This document shows positions 45,122-53,871 of a stretch of DNA of 64,000 nucleotides, in pieces (within the stretch, counting starts at the first letter, position 1; each line of letters begins with the position of its first letter). Under the pieces are notes generated by a model. It saw only the letters and a program-made list of their open reading frames with translations, made no database searches and was not told the origin of the DNA. The DNA comes from Marinisporobacter sp. (GTDB lineage Bacteria; Bacillota; Clostridia; Peptostreptococcales; Thermotaleaceae). The position numbers and the translations under genes are program-made. The stretch lies in assembly GCA_025210525.1 (NCBI GenBank), contig JAOARP010000039.1, positions 1 through 64,000 of the forward strand. Reading direction: 5' to 3'.

Positions 45122-46441
45122 TTACAGTAATGCAAAAGCTAACAAACTCACAATAATTAAAGTAATAATCGTTCTTTCAAGCCATATAATCAATATATCT
45201 ACAAGACTAATTGGAATATCTGTAGACAATATACATGGTATAGAAGCTGAGAAGAACAATATAGAAGATACACAAACAACACCAATGATAAATTTTGTAA
45301 CTAGTGGTGCTCCTACGACTATTAAAGCTGGCAAGAACATCTCTGCTATTCCAACAGCAGCAGCTTTAGCAGCAAGCATAGCTTCTGGAATCTGAAGAAT
45401 ACTTGTAAATGGATAGAATATATAACCAATCACATCAAATACAGGAGTATATTTAGCTAAAACCAATCCTATAAGACCTACAGACATAATAGATGGCAAA
45501 ATTCCCATAGCCATAATTAACCCATCTTTTAAATTAGTTCCTATATTTTCTCCAACCCCTAATGACTTCTCTGCAGCACTAAGCCCTTCTTCCCAGGCAT
45601 GTTTAAATAAATTCCCTTTATATTCAGGTTCTTCAATCCCTTCTCCTGTTATATAGGTTTCACTTTTTTTACTTAAAGGCCTAATTCTAACAGTTATGGC
45701 TGTAACCAAGAATGTAATAATTAAGGTAGTCCAAAAATACATATTCCACATTTCCATAAGTCCTAAAGTTTTTGCTACAATAATCATGAAGGTTGCAGAT
45801 ACTGTAGAAAAACCTGTAGCAATAATAGCCGCTTCTTTTATAGTATATTTCCCTTCTTTGTATACTTTGTTCGTAATTAAAAGTCCTATAGAATAACTTC
45901 CTACAAAGGATGCTACTGCATCAATTGCAGATCTACCTGGTGTTTTAAAAATAGGGTTCATAACAGGCTTCATTAAAACACCTATAAACTCTAAAAGACC
46001 ATATCCTACTAAAAACGCTAAAAATATGGATCCAATAGGAACGATAAGACCTACTGGAATCACTAATTTAGAAAATAAAAATGGTCCCATATCCTTTTCA
46101 AACAACCATGCAGGTCCAACATTAAAGTAAACCATCCCAGCAACAACAAATCCTAGTACTTTTAATAAGGAAAATACCGTATCTACAACATTTCTATTCC
46201 ATGTTTTTTTTATAAATGGTCGTACAGCTCCAATAAGTATAATAATGAGTGCATAAATAGCAGCTAAGTCAGGTATTCCCGTCTTAATACCTGATACAAT
46301 ATGATCCAGAGGAATAGTAGACTTTTCTCCTATAGAAATAGGAATGAAAAACATAAAAATACCAATTGCACTAAAAAGAATAAATTTTAAAATACTACTG
46401 CTTTCAAATTCTTTCTTTTCATTCATTTGTCCTGTATTCAC
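45122..46441 (-). CDS. YjiH-family membrane protein (nucleoside recognition/Gate domain)
   Basis: A 439-residue polytopic membrane protein with roughly ten hydrophobic spans. The N-terminus (FILFSAIGIFMFFIPISIGEKSTIPLDHIV) and the segment FVGSYSIGLLITNKVYKEGKYTIKEAAIIATGFSTVSATF match YjiH-type proteins, and the Gate-like block recurs in the second half (MFLPALIVVGAPLVTKFIIG). Substrates of these transporters are not established. Start is GTG at 46441, after AGGAGGGG. It lies downstream of a large regulator gene on the same strand, with two terminator-like hairpins between them. Confidence 0.85.
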   Translation of the reverse strand: MNTGQMNEKKEFESSSILKFILFSAIGIFMFFIPISIGEKSTIPLDHIVSGIKTGIPDLAAIYALIIILIGAVRPFIKKTWNRNVVDTVFSLLKVLGFVVAGMVYFNVGPAWLFEKDMGPFLFSKLVIPVGLIVPIGSIFLAFLVGYGLLEFIGVLMKPVMNPIFKTPGRSAIDAVASFVGSYSIGLLITNKVYKEGKYTIKEAAIIATGFSTVSATFMIIVAKTLGLMEMWNMYFWTTLIITFLVTAITVRIRPLSKKSETYITGEGIEEPEYKGNLFKHAWEEGLSAAEKSLGVGENIGTNLKDGLIMAMGILPSIMSVGLIGLVLAKYTPVFDVIGYIFYPFTSILQIPEAMLAAKAAAVGIAEMFLPALIVVGAPLVTKFIIGVVCVSSILFFSASIPCILSTDIPISLVDILIIWLERTIITLIIVSLLAFALL

Positions 46442-46555
46442 TATAACCCCTCCTATATATTTTTGGATAATTCATCCATTAATTAAATTATACAACATTT
46501 TTTTATTTTCTGTAAATTTAAAATTTTCATTGTTATCTATTTCATTTCAATCTTC

Positions 46556-46622
46556 ATCAAAAAAAGGAAATCCTCTCTCGAAAGGAATTCCTTATGCATC
46601 TATGTTATTACATGGATTCCTT
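46556..46622 (-). terminator. Terminator/attenuator-like structure upstream of the YjiH-like gene
   Basis: On the minus strand AAGGAATTCCT (46593-46583) pairs with AGGATTTCCTT (46574-46564) and is followed by seven T. An upstream AAGGAATCC (about 46622-46614) could pair with the same 3' arm instead. The competing arms resemble an attenuator, but no known riboswitch class is recognised. Confidence 0.45.
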
Positions 46623-46646
46623 GAATATATTTTTACTTCAATAAAA

Positions 46647-46677
46647 CAAAAGACTCCTAATTGACTATTAGGAATCT
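46647..46677 (-). terminator. Terminator of the BTAD-AAA-TPR regulator gene
   Basis: On the minus strand GATTCCTAA pairs with TTAGGAGTC around a short loop, followed by TTTTGTTTTA. It overlaps the stop codon region. Confidence 0.65.
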
Positions 46678-49600
46678 AATCATTTCTTTTTAACACTTCT
46701 AGTATTTCGATCTCATAAGGATCTTTCAATTGCCTTAAGTAGGATACTCCTTTATCACAATACGCTTTAATATCTAAACTTAAGTCATTTTTAAATAACT
46801 CTCTAACAATATTGTTTTCTTTCATACGAACCTTTATTTCTGCTTTCACACGATACAAAAGTCCCAATTCATAAGGGCTTTTTAGCTTCTTAGCATACCT
46901 TTGTGCTCTCTTGAAATATTGCAGCGCATCCTTATACTTTCCTCTTTTGATTAAAAGGATTGCCATATACCCCTCTGCAGTGGATCTTCCCCATAATGTA
47001 TTTAACTCATTATATAGACGAATAGCCTTTTCTAAATAAACTTTTGCTAAATCGTCATCTCCCATATCAAAGGCTGCTTGTCCTGCATTGGTGTAAAATA
47101 TAGTAAGGCCTCTGATAACTTTTTTCTCATCACATATTTTCACAGCTCGTTCATAATATTTAATAGCACTCATAAACTTCATATTCCGTCTTCTTATTTC
47201 TCCAATATAATTATATCCAGCTGCTATATTTAATGTATATGGGTCTTCATATTCATTAACTTCCTCAAAAACACGAATAGACTTTTTTAGTATTTCCTCA
47301 GCTTCTTCATAAGAAGCATCCATTATTTTCTTAAGTCCCTTTAATCTTAATAAAATACCTATATCCTTCTGGTAATTATGCTTTTTAGCTAAATCTAAAC
47401 CTAATTCGATATATTTTTTCATCCATTTTACATTGTATATTTGAATTCCATAATAAATCATTTGTCTATACCCCTTAAGGGCATACTCTAAATCGTTAAT
47501 TTTAATAGACAAATCAATCATATTCTCAATATCTTTTATTCCTTTATCATATTCTCCTTCTCGAATATAAAATCTTCCCCTCATATGCCAAAAACATATT
47601 TGAAGCCTTTTTATTTCTTCTGAAGAAAATTCTTTTTCTCGCACTTTTAATAGTTTTTTCTCTATGTCTTTCAATTGTTTCATAGCTTCTTCTTGACTTA
47701 AATAGCTTGAATATTCCTCTTCAATATTTCCATCCTTTAAAACTGGAAATAATTCATGTCCAAAATTGAAATATACATCTAAATTTTTCATCCTATATTT
47801 TAAAGCTAAAATAGCATTATTCCCATTTTCAAAATGATAGATCAATCTTGAATAAAGAAATTTATCTCTTTTATTATGATGTAGCTGTTTTTCAAGGATT
47901 AATCCGATTTCATTATGCAGTATTTTTCGTTTCACACTAGATTGCTGCGTATAAATATATTCCCTCATCTTTTGATGGGCAAAGGAAAAGCTTATTTCAT
48001 CGCTACTGCTTACATCTTTTAATATTCCTCTTCCTTGAAGCTCTTCAAGAATATCCATCATCTCTAGTATGTTTTTTGAAGTTAAATTTTTAAGCATATC
48101 TAAACTTACCTTATCAAAAAACAATGAAACAACATTTAAAAGCTTTCTTCCTTCCTCTGTAATATCTAAAAACCTACTTTTTAATATATCTTGAGCTTTA
48201 GCACTCATTTCTTTTAGACAACCTTTTTCCTTTATTCCCTTTAACATCTCCGTTAGAAAAAAAGCATTTCCTTCTGTCTCTTTATAAATTCTCTCATATA
48301 GTTTTTCATTCCAAGAAATTTGTGGAAAACTCATTTGAATAAATTCCTCCACTTCATATTTTGAAAAAGGCGTAAGATCAATTTTTTCAAGCTTATTATG
48401 TTTAATAGAAGAAATCATAAATTCATTTAATTTTTCTGAATACCCTGTTCTACATGTTATAATAACAAAAATTCTGCTAGTCCTCTGATGAAGCAATATA
48501 CTATTGATCAAGGATAGACTCATTTTATCCATCCACTGAATATCTTCAAAAACTAATACTATTTTTCTCTTTGCTGCTACTTTTTTTAGTACAGATACCA
48601 TAGCCTCTTCAATAACTTGATGTTGTAACCAATCTGTCTTTTCTACAGGGTTTATATTTATTTCTTCATGATCTACAGAAAAGTTTGGAAATACATGACG
48701 GATCAAATTTCTCCATAAAATAGGAACTTCTATTTCTTCTTCCTTAATAATATCTACTAGACTTATAAAAATATCATTCCAAGGTTTTAGTAGATACCCC
48801 TGTTCAGCTTGATAGCAATGGGCTTGCAATAAAATCTCTTCTTGATCAATATTTTCTAAAAGTTCATCCTTTAACTTTGTTTTACCAATACCAGCTTCTC
48901 CCATAATTAAAAAAGATTTCGTTTTCCTATTATTTCTAAATTCTTGGTAACTTCTTTTTAATATTCCTAGCTCATAGTCTCTTCCATAAAAAAATTCCGA
49001 ACCTCTCTTTTTATTTGCTTCCTTTGTATTTCTCAAAATAAGTATTTCATCAAAAGCCTTTTGTACCTTTGAATTAGGCTCTATTTGAAGTTCTTTCTTT
49101 AGAATACTACATAAGCGATTATATAAATCTATTCCTTTATGAAACTCTCTAGTATAAGCATAAGCTTTCATTAAAATCTCATAAGGTTTTTCATTTAATT
49201 CATCTACTTCAATCCATTTTTTTGAAAGCCCAATAACAGATTGGTTTTGATTTTTTAAAAGAGCATTTTTTATTCTTTCATCAAGCTTTTGAGTATATAA
49301 ATCCTTTAAATGCTCTCCATACTGAATCATCCAAGACATAAAACCTTCTGCATCTTTTACATGAAATCCTTTTAAAAATTCTCCTGTATATGCATAGACA
49401 CTTTCTTCTTCACTACTTAGAAAATCACATAAATCTAAATAGATTTTTACCTCTGGATTGATCATTACTATAGATTTTTTAGGAGAAATGATAATATCTA
49501 AATCAAAGCTTTTTCTAATTTTATACATAGCTTGTCGTAGATTTTTCTTTGCAGTTTTTTCTTCTACTTCTCCCCAAAAAAGATTGACTAGTGTATCTCT

Positions 49601-49726
49601 AGTAGCTTGTTTATTCACTAATAAATAATAAAATAGTGCTTCTGCTTTTTTGAAGGAAAAAACTATTCTTTCTTCATTTTTATAAACTATAGGTGTATCA
49701 AATAATTTTACGCGTATTAAATCCAT
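46676..49726 (-). CDS. Large transcriptional regulator: winged helix + BTAD + AAA ATPase + TPR (SARP/MalT-like)
   Basis: A 1016-residue cytosolic regulator. The N-terminal OmpR/SARP-type winged helix (FSFKKAEALFYYLLVNKQAT, LRQAMYKIRKSFD) is followed by a BTAD helical domain (residues about 115-235, ELNEKPYEILMKAYAYTREF). An AAA/STAND-type ATPase comes next, with Walker A LIMGEAGIGKTKLKDELL near 275 and Walker B-like KIVLVFEDIQWMDKMSL near 390. A long C-terminal array of TPR-like helices covers roughly 620-1000. Such proteins sense a ligand or partner through the TPR array and use ATP-driven oligomerisation to activate genes. I start at the ATG at 49726, which has AAAGGGTG upstream; the ATG at 49747 has no such site. 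Its targets may be the adjacent YjiH-like or FNT-type genes; that is only context. Confidence 0.85.
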   Translation of the reverse strand: MDLIRVKLFDTPIVYKNEERIVFSFKKAEALFYYLLVNKQATRDTLVNLFWGEVEEKTAKKNLRQAMYKIRKSFDLDIIISPKKSIVMINPEVKIYLDLCDFLSSEEESVYAYTGEFLKGFHVKDAEGFMSWMIQYGEHLKDLYTQKLDERIKNALLKNQNQSVIGLSKKWIEVDELNEKPYEILMKAYAYTREFHKGIDLYNRLCSILKKELQIEPNSKVQKAFDEILILRNTKEANKKRGSEFFYGRDYELGILKRSYQEFRNNRKTKSFLIMGEAGIGKTKLKDELLENIDQEEILLQAHCYQAEQGYLLKPWNDIFISLVDIIKEEEIEVPILWRNLIRHVFPNFSVDHEEININPVEKTDWLQHQVIEEAMVSVLKKVAAKRKIVLVFEDIQWMDKMSLSLINSILLHQRTSRIFVIITCRTGYSEKLNEFMISSIKHNKLEKIDLTPFSKYEVEEFIQMSFPQISWNEKLYERIYKETEGNAFFLTEMLKGIKEKGCLKEMSAKAQDILKSRFLDITEEGRKLLNVVSLFFDKVSLDMLKNLTSKNILEMMDILEELQGRGILKDVSSSDEISFSFAHQKMREYIYTQQSSVKRKILHNEIGLILEKQLHHNKRDKFLYSRLIYHFENGNNAILALKYRMKNLDVYFNFGHELFPVLKDGNIEEEYSSYLSQEEAMKQLKDIEKKLLKVREKEFSSEEIKRLQICFWHMRGRFYIREGEYDKGIKDIENMIDLSIKINDLEYALKGYRQMIYYGIQIYNVKWMKKYIELGLDLAKKHNYQKDIGILLRLKGLKKIMDASYEEAEEILKKSIRVFEEVNEYEDPYTLNIAAGYNYIGEIRRRNMKFMSAIKYYERAVKICDEKKVIRGLTIFYTNAGQAAFDMGDDDLAKVYLEKAIRLYNELNTLWGRSTAEGYMAILLIKRGKYKDALQYFKRAQRYAKKLKSPYELGLLYRVKAEIKVRMKENNIVRELFKNDLSLDIKAYCDKGVSYLRQLKDPYEIEILEVLKRND

Positions 49727-49883
49727 TTTTTCACCCTTTATTTCCATTTATTAACTACCCTACTTTTATTATATCGAATTTATTTCATCATTTGCAAACT
49801 TTAAAACTATTCTGAATAGATTGGAGACATTTTATTGACGTGAAAAATATATACTATTATAAAATGAAAATAGGGGGATTACC

Positions 49884-50687
49884 ATGGAAAAAAGATTACT
49901 AAGCCCTAAAGAAATTGCAAAAGCTACAATTACTATAGGTCTACATAAGACAAATTTGTCTATCCTTCAAATGCTTACCCTTGGCATCCTAGCAGGCACA
50001 TATATTGGCTTTGGTGCTCACGGAGCTATTACTATTAGCCAAACCATTGGTAGTATTGACGTTGGATTAGCAAAAGTTTTATTTGCTACAGTTTTTCCAG
50101 TAGGGTTGATGCTCGTGGTTATTTGTGGTGCTGAATTATTTACAGGAAATAATTTGATGTTTTTAGGTGTGTTAGATAAAAAATATACGCTGATGAATAT
50201 GTTTAAAAATTGGACAATTGTTTATATATCTAATTTTCTAGGGTCTATAATTCTTGCAAGTATTATGGTAAACACAGGAATAATCAATCAAGCAGTAAAA
50301 GAAAAAGCCATATCTATTGCTCTAACAAAAATAAATTTTCCTATGGGTTCATTGATCCTTAGAGCTATACTATGTAATATTCTCGTAGTCTTAGCTGTAT
50401 GGATGGCAACAGGTGCAAAGGATATCATCAGCAAAATATTTTCTTGTTGGTTCCCTGTTATGTTATTTGTCTTATCTGGATATGAACATAGTGTTGCAAA
50501 TATGTATTTTATCCCTATTGGAAAATTTTTAGGAGCTCCCATTAGCTGGAAGGCAATCTGGCTAAATAATCTTATTCCTGTAACCATAGGAAACATCATA
50601 GGTGGAGGAATAATTATCCCTATATTTTATTATTTGGCTTATGTAAGATCAAAAAATTTATCAAAATTTGAATCATCTACTATTTGA
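49884..50687 (+). CDS. Formate/nitrite transporter (FNT) family channel
   Basis: A 267-residue membrane protein with six or seven hydrophobic spans. The FNT layout is clear: an N-terminal cytosolic helix (LLSPKEIAKATITIGLHKTN), GILAGTYIGFGAHGAITISQ, LMLVVICGAELFTGNNLMF with the hallmark GAELFTGN, LRAILCNILVVLAVWMA, and PVMLFVLSGYEHSVANMYFI with the central His. FocA, NirC and HSC channels share these residues; formate is plausible in a fermentative anaerobe, but the substrate is not decided by sequence. The ATG follows AGGGGGATTACC. It is divergent from the large BTAD regulator across 157 bp. Confidence 0.93.
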   Translation: MEKRLLSPKEIAKATITIGLHKTNLSILQMLTLGILAGTYIGFGAHGAITISQTIGSIDVGLAKVLFATVFPVGLMLVVICGAELFTGNNLMFLGVLDKKYTLMNMFKNWTIVYISNFLGSIILASIMVNTGIINQAVKEKAISIALTKINFPMGSLILRAILCNILVVLAVWMATGAKDIISKIFSCWFPVMLFVLSGYEHSVANMYFIPIGKFLGAPISWKAIWLNNLIPVTIGNIIGGGIIIPIFYYLAYVRSKNLSKFESSTI

Positions 50688-50905
50688 ATTTAAATATATA
50701 TGGTTATTTTTTGCTATAGTACATTGGGTTCTACACAATTATATATTGAAGAAAAGCAACTCAAAATAGTTACATTAAATATTTAATACTACTAGTCAAA
50801 AATAATTTGCAAATCATGTAACACATGTCCTTCAATTAGCATACTTTATATCAGTACAAACAATAGAGTTAGTTACTAATATTTTTATAAAGGAGGTACG
50901 TTTTC

Positions 50906-51019
50906 ATGGCTAACGCTCAATGTGGTGGAATTTCTGGCGGATGTAACAGTAGTTTACTTTTCTTCTTCTTATTGTTAGTAGTATTATTCTGTAATTGCTA
51001 TGGCTACGGTGGCTGCTAA
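50906..51019 (+). CDS. YjcZ-like small hydrophobic sporulation protein (37 aa)
   Basis: A 37-residue protein: MANAQCGGISGGCNSS, a hydrophobic stretch (LLFFFLLLVVLF), then CNCYGYGGC. The Gly/Tyr-rich end and single membrane span match the YjcZ-type small sporulation proteins, although this version is unusually cysteine-rich (five Cys). AAAGGAGGT lies 8 bases before the ATG, an ideal ribosome binding site. It is a single-gene unit, followed by the hairpin of repeat copy 1. The Cys residues suggest cross-linking in a coat layer; that is inference. Confidence 0.8.
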   Translation: MANAQCGGISGGCNSSLLFFFLLLVVLFCNCYGYGGC

Positions 51020-51068
51020 TACAAAACTCAGTAGCAATGTAAATAATCTATTAAAACTAAAAAATAAT

Positions 51069-51135
51069 AAAAGTCCTATCTATAGAATGATCTCATAGAT
51101 AGGACTTTATTTATATGTGGGTCATATTTGACGGA
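51069..51135 (+). repeat. 67-nt hairpin repeat, copy 1
   Basis: The arms AAAGTCCTATCTAT and ATAGATAGGACTTT form a hairpin followed by TTTATATGTGGGTCATATTT and GACGGA. A second copy (53050-53116) matches at 64 of 67 positions. The hairpin can act as terminator for the YjcZ-like gene, but the conserved 3' tail is not explained by termination. Confidence 0.8.
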
Positions 51136-51255
51136 GACTATGCTTAAATTTTGAATTTAATAAATTTTTTTGAAATTTTAGTTGATATATCCAATATATT
51201 TTATGTATACTTAAAATATGTGAAAAATTTTTAATCTTTTAAGGAGGAATGTATA

Positions 51256-51615
51256 ATGCAAAATAATGAAAAATTTGAATTTCTAGTTAATGAAAGTAAA
51301 AAAACGTTCACAATCCTATTAAAAGGCTTTTGGAGTCCAGAAACAGTTGATGCATTGATTAAAAATTACCATGTTGAAACAAAAAAAATTAAGGTATCTA
51401 ATTATTCTATTATCGTAGATGCAAATGGCTTAAAAACTTCTAAAATGGACATGACTCCATTGATGGGAAAATGTATGCAAATGTATTTTGATACTGGATT
51501 CAATCAAGTATTTCTTGTAGAACCTGAATCACCAACTTCAGCAATACAGATGAAAAGCGCATTAAAAGCTTTTCCTAAATTAAAATATCTAAAAAGTGTT
51601 AATTCAATATTATAA
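51256..51615 (+). CDS. Hypothetical protein (119 aa, STAS-like pattern)
   Basis: A 119-residue cytosolic protein (KFEFLVNESKKTFTILLKGF at the start; FNQVFLVEPESP and ALKAFPKLKYLKSVNS at the end). The beta-strand/helix alternation and the NYSIIVDANGLKTSKMDMT segment resemble the STAS/SpoIIAA-like fold, but no definite family motif is present. The AGGAGG site is strong. It converges with the FabH-like gene and the two are enclosed by the 67-nt hairpin repeats, so they may form one module. Function is not known. Confidence 0.6.
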   Translation: MQNNEKFEFLVNESKKTFTILLKGFWSPETVDALIKNYHVETKKIKVSNYSIIVDANGLKTSKMDMTPLMGKCMQMYFDTGFNQVFLVEPESPTSAIQMKSALKAFPKLKYLKSVNSIL

Positions 51616-51617
51616 TT

Positions 51618-51660
51618 AAACATAAAAAGTCGGGATCATTAATCCCGATTTTTTATGTTT
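51618..51660. terminator. Bidirectional terminator
   Basis: AAACATAAAAA-TCGGGAT-CATTA-ATCCCGA-TTTTTTATGTTT: a GC-rich inner stem with A/T tracts on both flanks, between the convergent 119-aa and FabH-like genes. Confidence 0.85.
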
Positions 51661-51664
51661 AATA

Positions 51665-52675
51665 TTAAAAAATATAATAAATGGACCCTAATGTTAATCC
51701 AGTCCCTACAGAAGCAATTATTGATTTTGCCCCTGATTGTATATCCTTATTTTCTAAAAACCGATGCATAGCAAGAAAAGGGCTAGTAGCACCCGTATAT
51801 CCAAATTCATCTGCTATATAAGGAAATTTTTCCTTATATTTTTTAATGCCTAATAGTTTTGCAGTATTTTTTAAATAATTTATTGTAAGCTGTGATATAA
51901 AATATTGTTCTATCTCTTCTATTTCAAAATTACACTCTTTTGAAAATTCTTTTATCATCTTAACCCATATTTCTGGACAAAATTCCATATTAAAAGGAAT
52001 CCATTTTATTCTTCTATCATAAGAAGATACTTCATCTGTCTTTGCTTTAGTCATTCCACAAGCAGGCGATAAAGCTTTATTGTAATATTTAGATAGTGTT
52101 AAATATTTAGACGAAATAACACCTCTTTTAATTTCTTCTTCTTTTGATTCTAATACTATTGCAACAGAAGCATCTCCACCCATAGGATAAATAACTGGAC
52201 AATCACTTCTAGCAATATCTGAAGATACAATAGATCCTACTATTAACGCTTTTTTGAGATTTTTATTAACTTTCATCATTGCATTTAATTGATCTAATGC
52301 TGTGATCATGCCCAAACAATTAGAATTTATATCATATACCCTATGAGCATTTATTGCTTCAATTTTATTCTGAATAATTAAAGCATTTGAAGGGCTCAAA
52401 TATTCTGGCATATCTGATACAAATACAATAATATCTAATTCTTCTGGTAAAACTTTAGCATTTTCTAATGCATTTTGAGAAGAATGAATAGCCATAGTTA
52501 AAGAGTTTTCTTCTTTATTCTCAATAATATATCTATTTTTTTTCCCTGTTTTTTTAAGTAAACCTACTATATCAATATTTTGTTTCTTGAAATGCTCAAC
52601 GAAAGGCTCATTCTTCACTATATTTGTTGGATGATAAATACCTGTTCCTATAATGTTTATGTTTTGATATTTCAT
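51665..52675 (-). CDS. 3-oxoacyl-ACP synthase III-like (FabH/thiolase-fold) protein with divergent active site
   Basis: A 336-residue thiolase-fold protein: NINIIGTGIYHPTNIVKNEP at the start, the nucleophile region VYDINSNCLGMITALDQL with Cys120, ALIVGSIVSSDIARSDCP, and a C-terminal GAKSIIASVGTGLTLGSIYY. In FabH the Cys-His-Asn triad is completed by HxAN and GNTSAAS motifs. Here the corresponding segments read FISQLTINYL and FGYTGATSPFL, so His and Asn appear to be replaced while Cys remains. This may be a specialised acyl-condensing or acyl-transfer enzyme rather than the housekeeping FabH, and no fab cluster is nearby. It is preceded by a c-di-GMP-I riboswitch with terminator, so c-di-GMP should control its transcription. 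AAAGGAGAGAG lies before the ATG. Confidence 0.82.
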   Translation of the reverse strand: MKYQNINIIGTGIYHPTNIVKNEPFVEHFKKQNIDIVGLLKKTGKKNRYIIENKEENSLTMAIHSSQNALENAKVLPEELDIIVFVSDMPEYLSPSNALIIQNKIEAINAHRVYDINSNCLGMITALDQLNAMMKVNKNLKKALIVGSIVSSDIARSDCPVIYPMGGDASVAIVLESKEEEIKRGVISSKYLTLSKYYNKALSPACGMTKAKTDEVSSYDRRIKWIPFNMEFCPEIWVKMIKEFSKECNFEIEEIEQYFISQLTINYLKNTAKLLGIKKYKEKFPYIADEFGYTGATSPFLAMHRFLENKDIQSGAKSIIASVGTGLTLGSIYYIF

Positions 52676-52740
52676 CTTTCTACTCTCTCCTTTGTTATAT
52701 TCTAGTTTGGTAATAAAGTCAGCGATAATACTTTCTAAAT

Positions 52741-52800
52741 AAAAAATACCTTAATAAAAGCCAAAATATCTATGACCCTATAGATACCTTGGCTTTTATT
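52741..52800 (-). terminator. Riboswitch-associated terminator upstream of the FabH-like gene
   Basis: AATAAAAGCCAA pairs with TTGGCTTTTATT, with an inner TATCTATA/TAGATA stem, followed on the minus strand by AAGGTATTTTTTATTT. It lies directly after the c-di-GMP aptamer and before the gene, the position of an expression platform. Confidence 0.8.
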
Positions 52801-52804
52801 AAAA

Positions 52805-52893
52805 TTAGCATATTTCGGTAACTTGGCAATCATAGGCTTATCCTACCCTTAGATCCATAGCTTTGCGACCTTATCTTTCGACAAGTGTGCTAT
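52805..52893 (-). promoter_or_regulatory. Cyclic di-GMP-I (GEMM-I) riboswitch, second copy
   Basis: On the minus strand: TAGCACACTTGTCGAAAGAT, GGTCGCAAAGCTATGGATCT, AAGG, GGATAAGCC, GATTGCC, AAGTTACCG, closed by TAGCA/TGCTA. The CGCAAAGC, GGATCTAAG and GTTACCG elements are diagnostic of GEMM-I. It is followed by a terminator and then the FabH-like gene, so control is probably transcriptional. Upstream (52894-53049) the spacer is AT-rich and holds the unresolved promoter; no gene is seen in 52676-53236 apart from these elements and the repeat. Confidence 0.85.
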
Positions 52894-53049
52894 TATCCAT
52901 ATACATTTGACAATTTCTTATTTTAGTAGCTTATTTATACAATATTATAAAGTCTATTTTTAGAAAAATAGATAAAAATTTGTCGAAAATATAGAAACTT
53001 TTTTATTTCTTTGCTAAATAATTAGATTTTCTAAACATATGAAAATAGA

Positions 53050-53116
53050 AAAAGTCCTATCTATAGAATTATCTCTTAGATGGGACTTTATTTATATGTG
53101 GGTCATATTTGACGGA
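53050..53116 (+). repeat. 67-nt hairpin repeat, copy 2
   Basis: It matches copy 1 (51069-51135) except for three bases. Two changes fall in the loop or stem edge and one converts an A-T pair to G-T, so the hairpin is kept. The 3' tail (TTTATATGTGGGTCATATTT then GACGGA) is identical. Confidence 0.8.
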
Positions 53117-53236
53117 CACTCAATTCATTCTCTAGAAAAAGCTATACACAAAATCTAAATATTGAAGCATTATCATACTACCATTTTGTTAGGAATATAT
53201 TCTTAGTGACATTTGTTTTATAAAGGATGCGATAAA

Positions 53237-53668
53237 ATGAAAGAAATACTCCCAGTTATATTTGCTATTTTAGCAGGTATTTTTACCTCTTTAGAAGCAA
53301 GTATTAATGCTAAATTAGGAAGAATTGTTTCTCCTAAAATTGCAACTCTACATAGTTTAGTTACAGGTGTTATTATTATCCTAATTGGCAATCTGTTAAA
53401 AGGTAGCTTACACCAATACACAAAAGTCATTCATGTGCGACCCCAGTTACTCATTGGTGGTATTTTTGGTACTTTTATTATTTACTTTGTGACAAGGACA
53501 ATTCCTAAGCTAGGCGTAGCAAACACGCTTACTATCATCGTTGCTTCTCAACTCATAAGCGGTTTATTAATCGATGTCTTCATCACCAAACAACAAGAAT
53601 TAGACTGGTTTAAGTTAATTGGAATTATCCTTTTACTTTGTGGTACCTATTTTATTATGAAGAAATAG
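53237..53668 (+). CDS. DMT-superfamily membrane protein (YdcZ/DUF606 family)
   Basis: A 143-residue protein with four or five hydrophobic spans: MKEILPVIFAILAGIFTSLE followed by ASINAKLGRIVSPKIATLHS, then LLIGGIFGTFIIYFVTRTIP, GVANTLTIIVASQLISGLL and FKLIGIILLLCGTYFIMKK. Segment order and size match the half-length DMT/EamA-like YdcZ proteins, which may pair to form a transporter of unknown substrate. I start at 53237 (ATG, with AAAGGATG upstream) rather than at the TTG at 53213. It follows repeat copy 2 by about 120 bp. Confidence 0.85.
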   Translation: MKEILPVIFAILAGIFTSLEASINAKLGRIVSPKIATLHSLVTGVIIILIGNLLKGSLHQYTKVIHVRPQLLIGGIFGTFIIYFVTRTIPKLGVANTLTIIVASQLISGLLIDVFITKQQELDWFKLIGIILLLCGTYFIMKK

Positions 53669-53871
53669 ATGATTATGCATCTACTTTAATCAATAGCCAC
53701 AATGCACAAATATATATTAAATATTGACTGTATCTTTAATGCATATTGCATGTTACTATATTATCCAGCAATATGCATTATTCCTACTTTCTTAGATTAA
53801 CCTTCAATTTAGTATTTTCTATTTTAAATTCTGATATAATATACTTGCCAGCGAAAAACAGGAGGTTTTAT

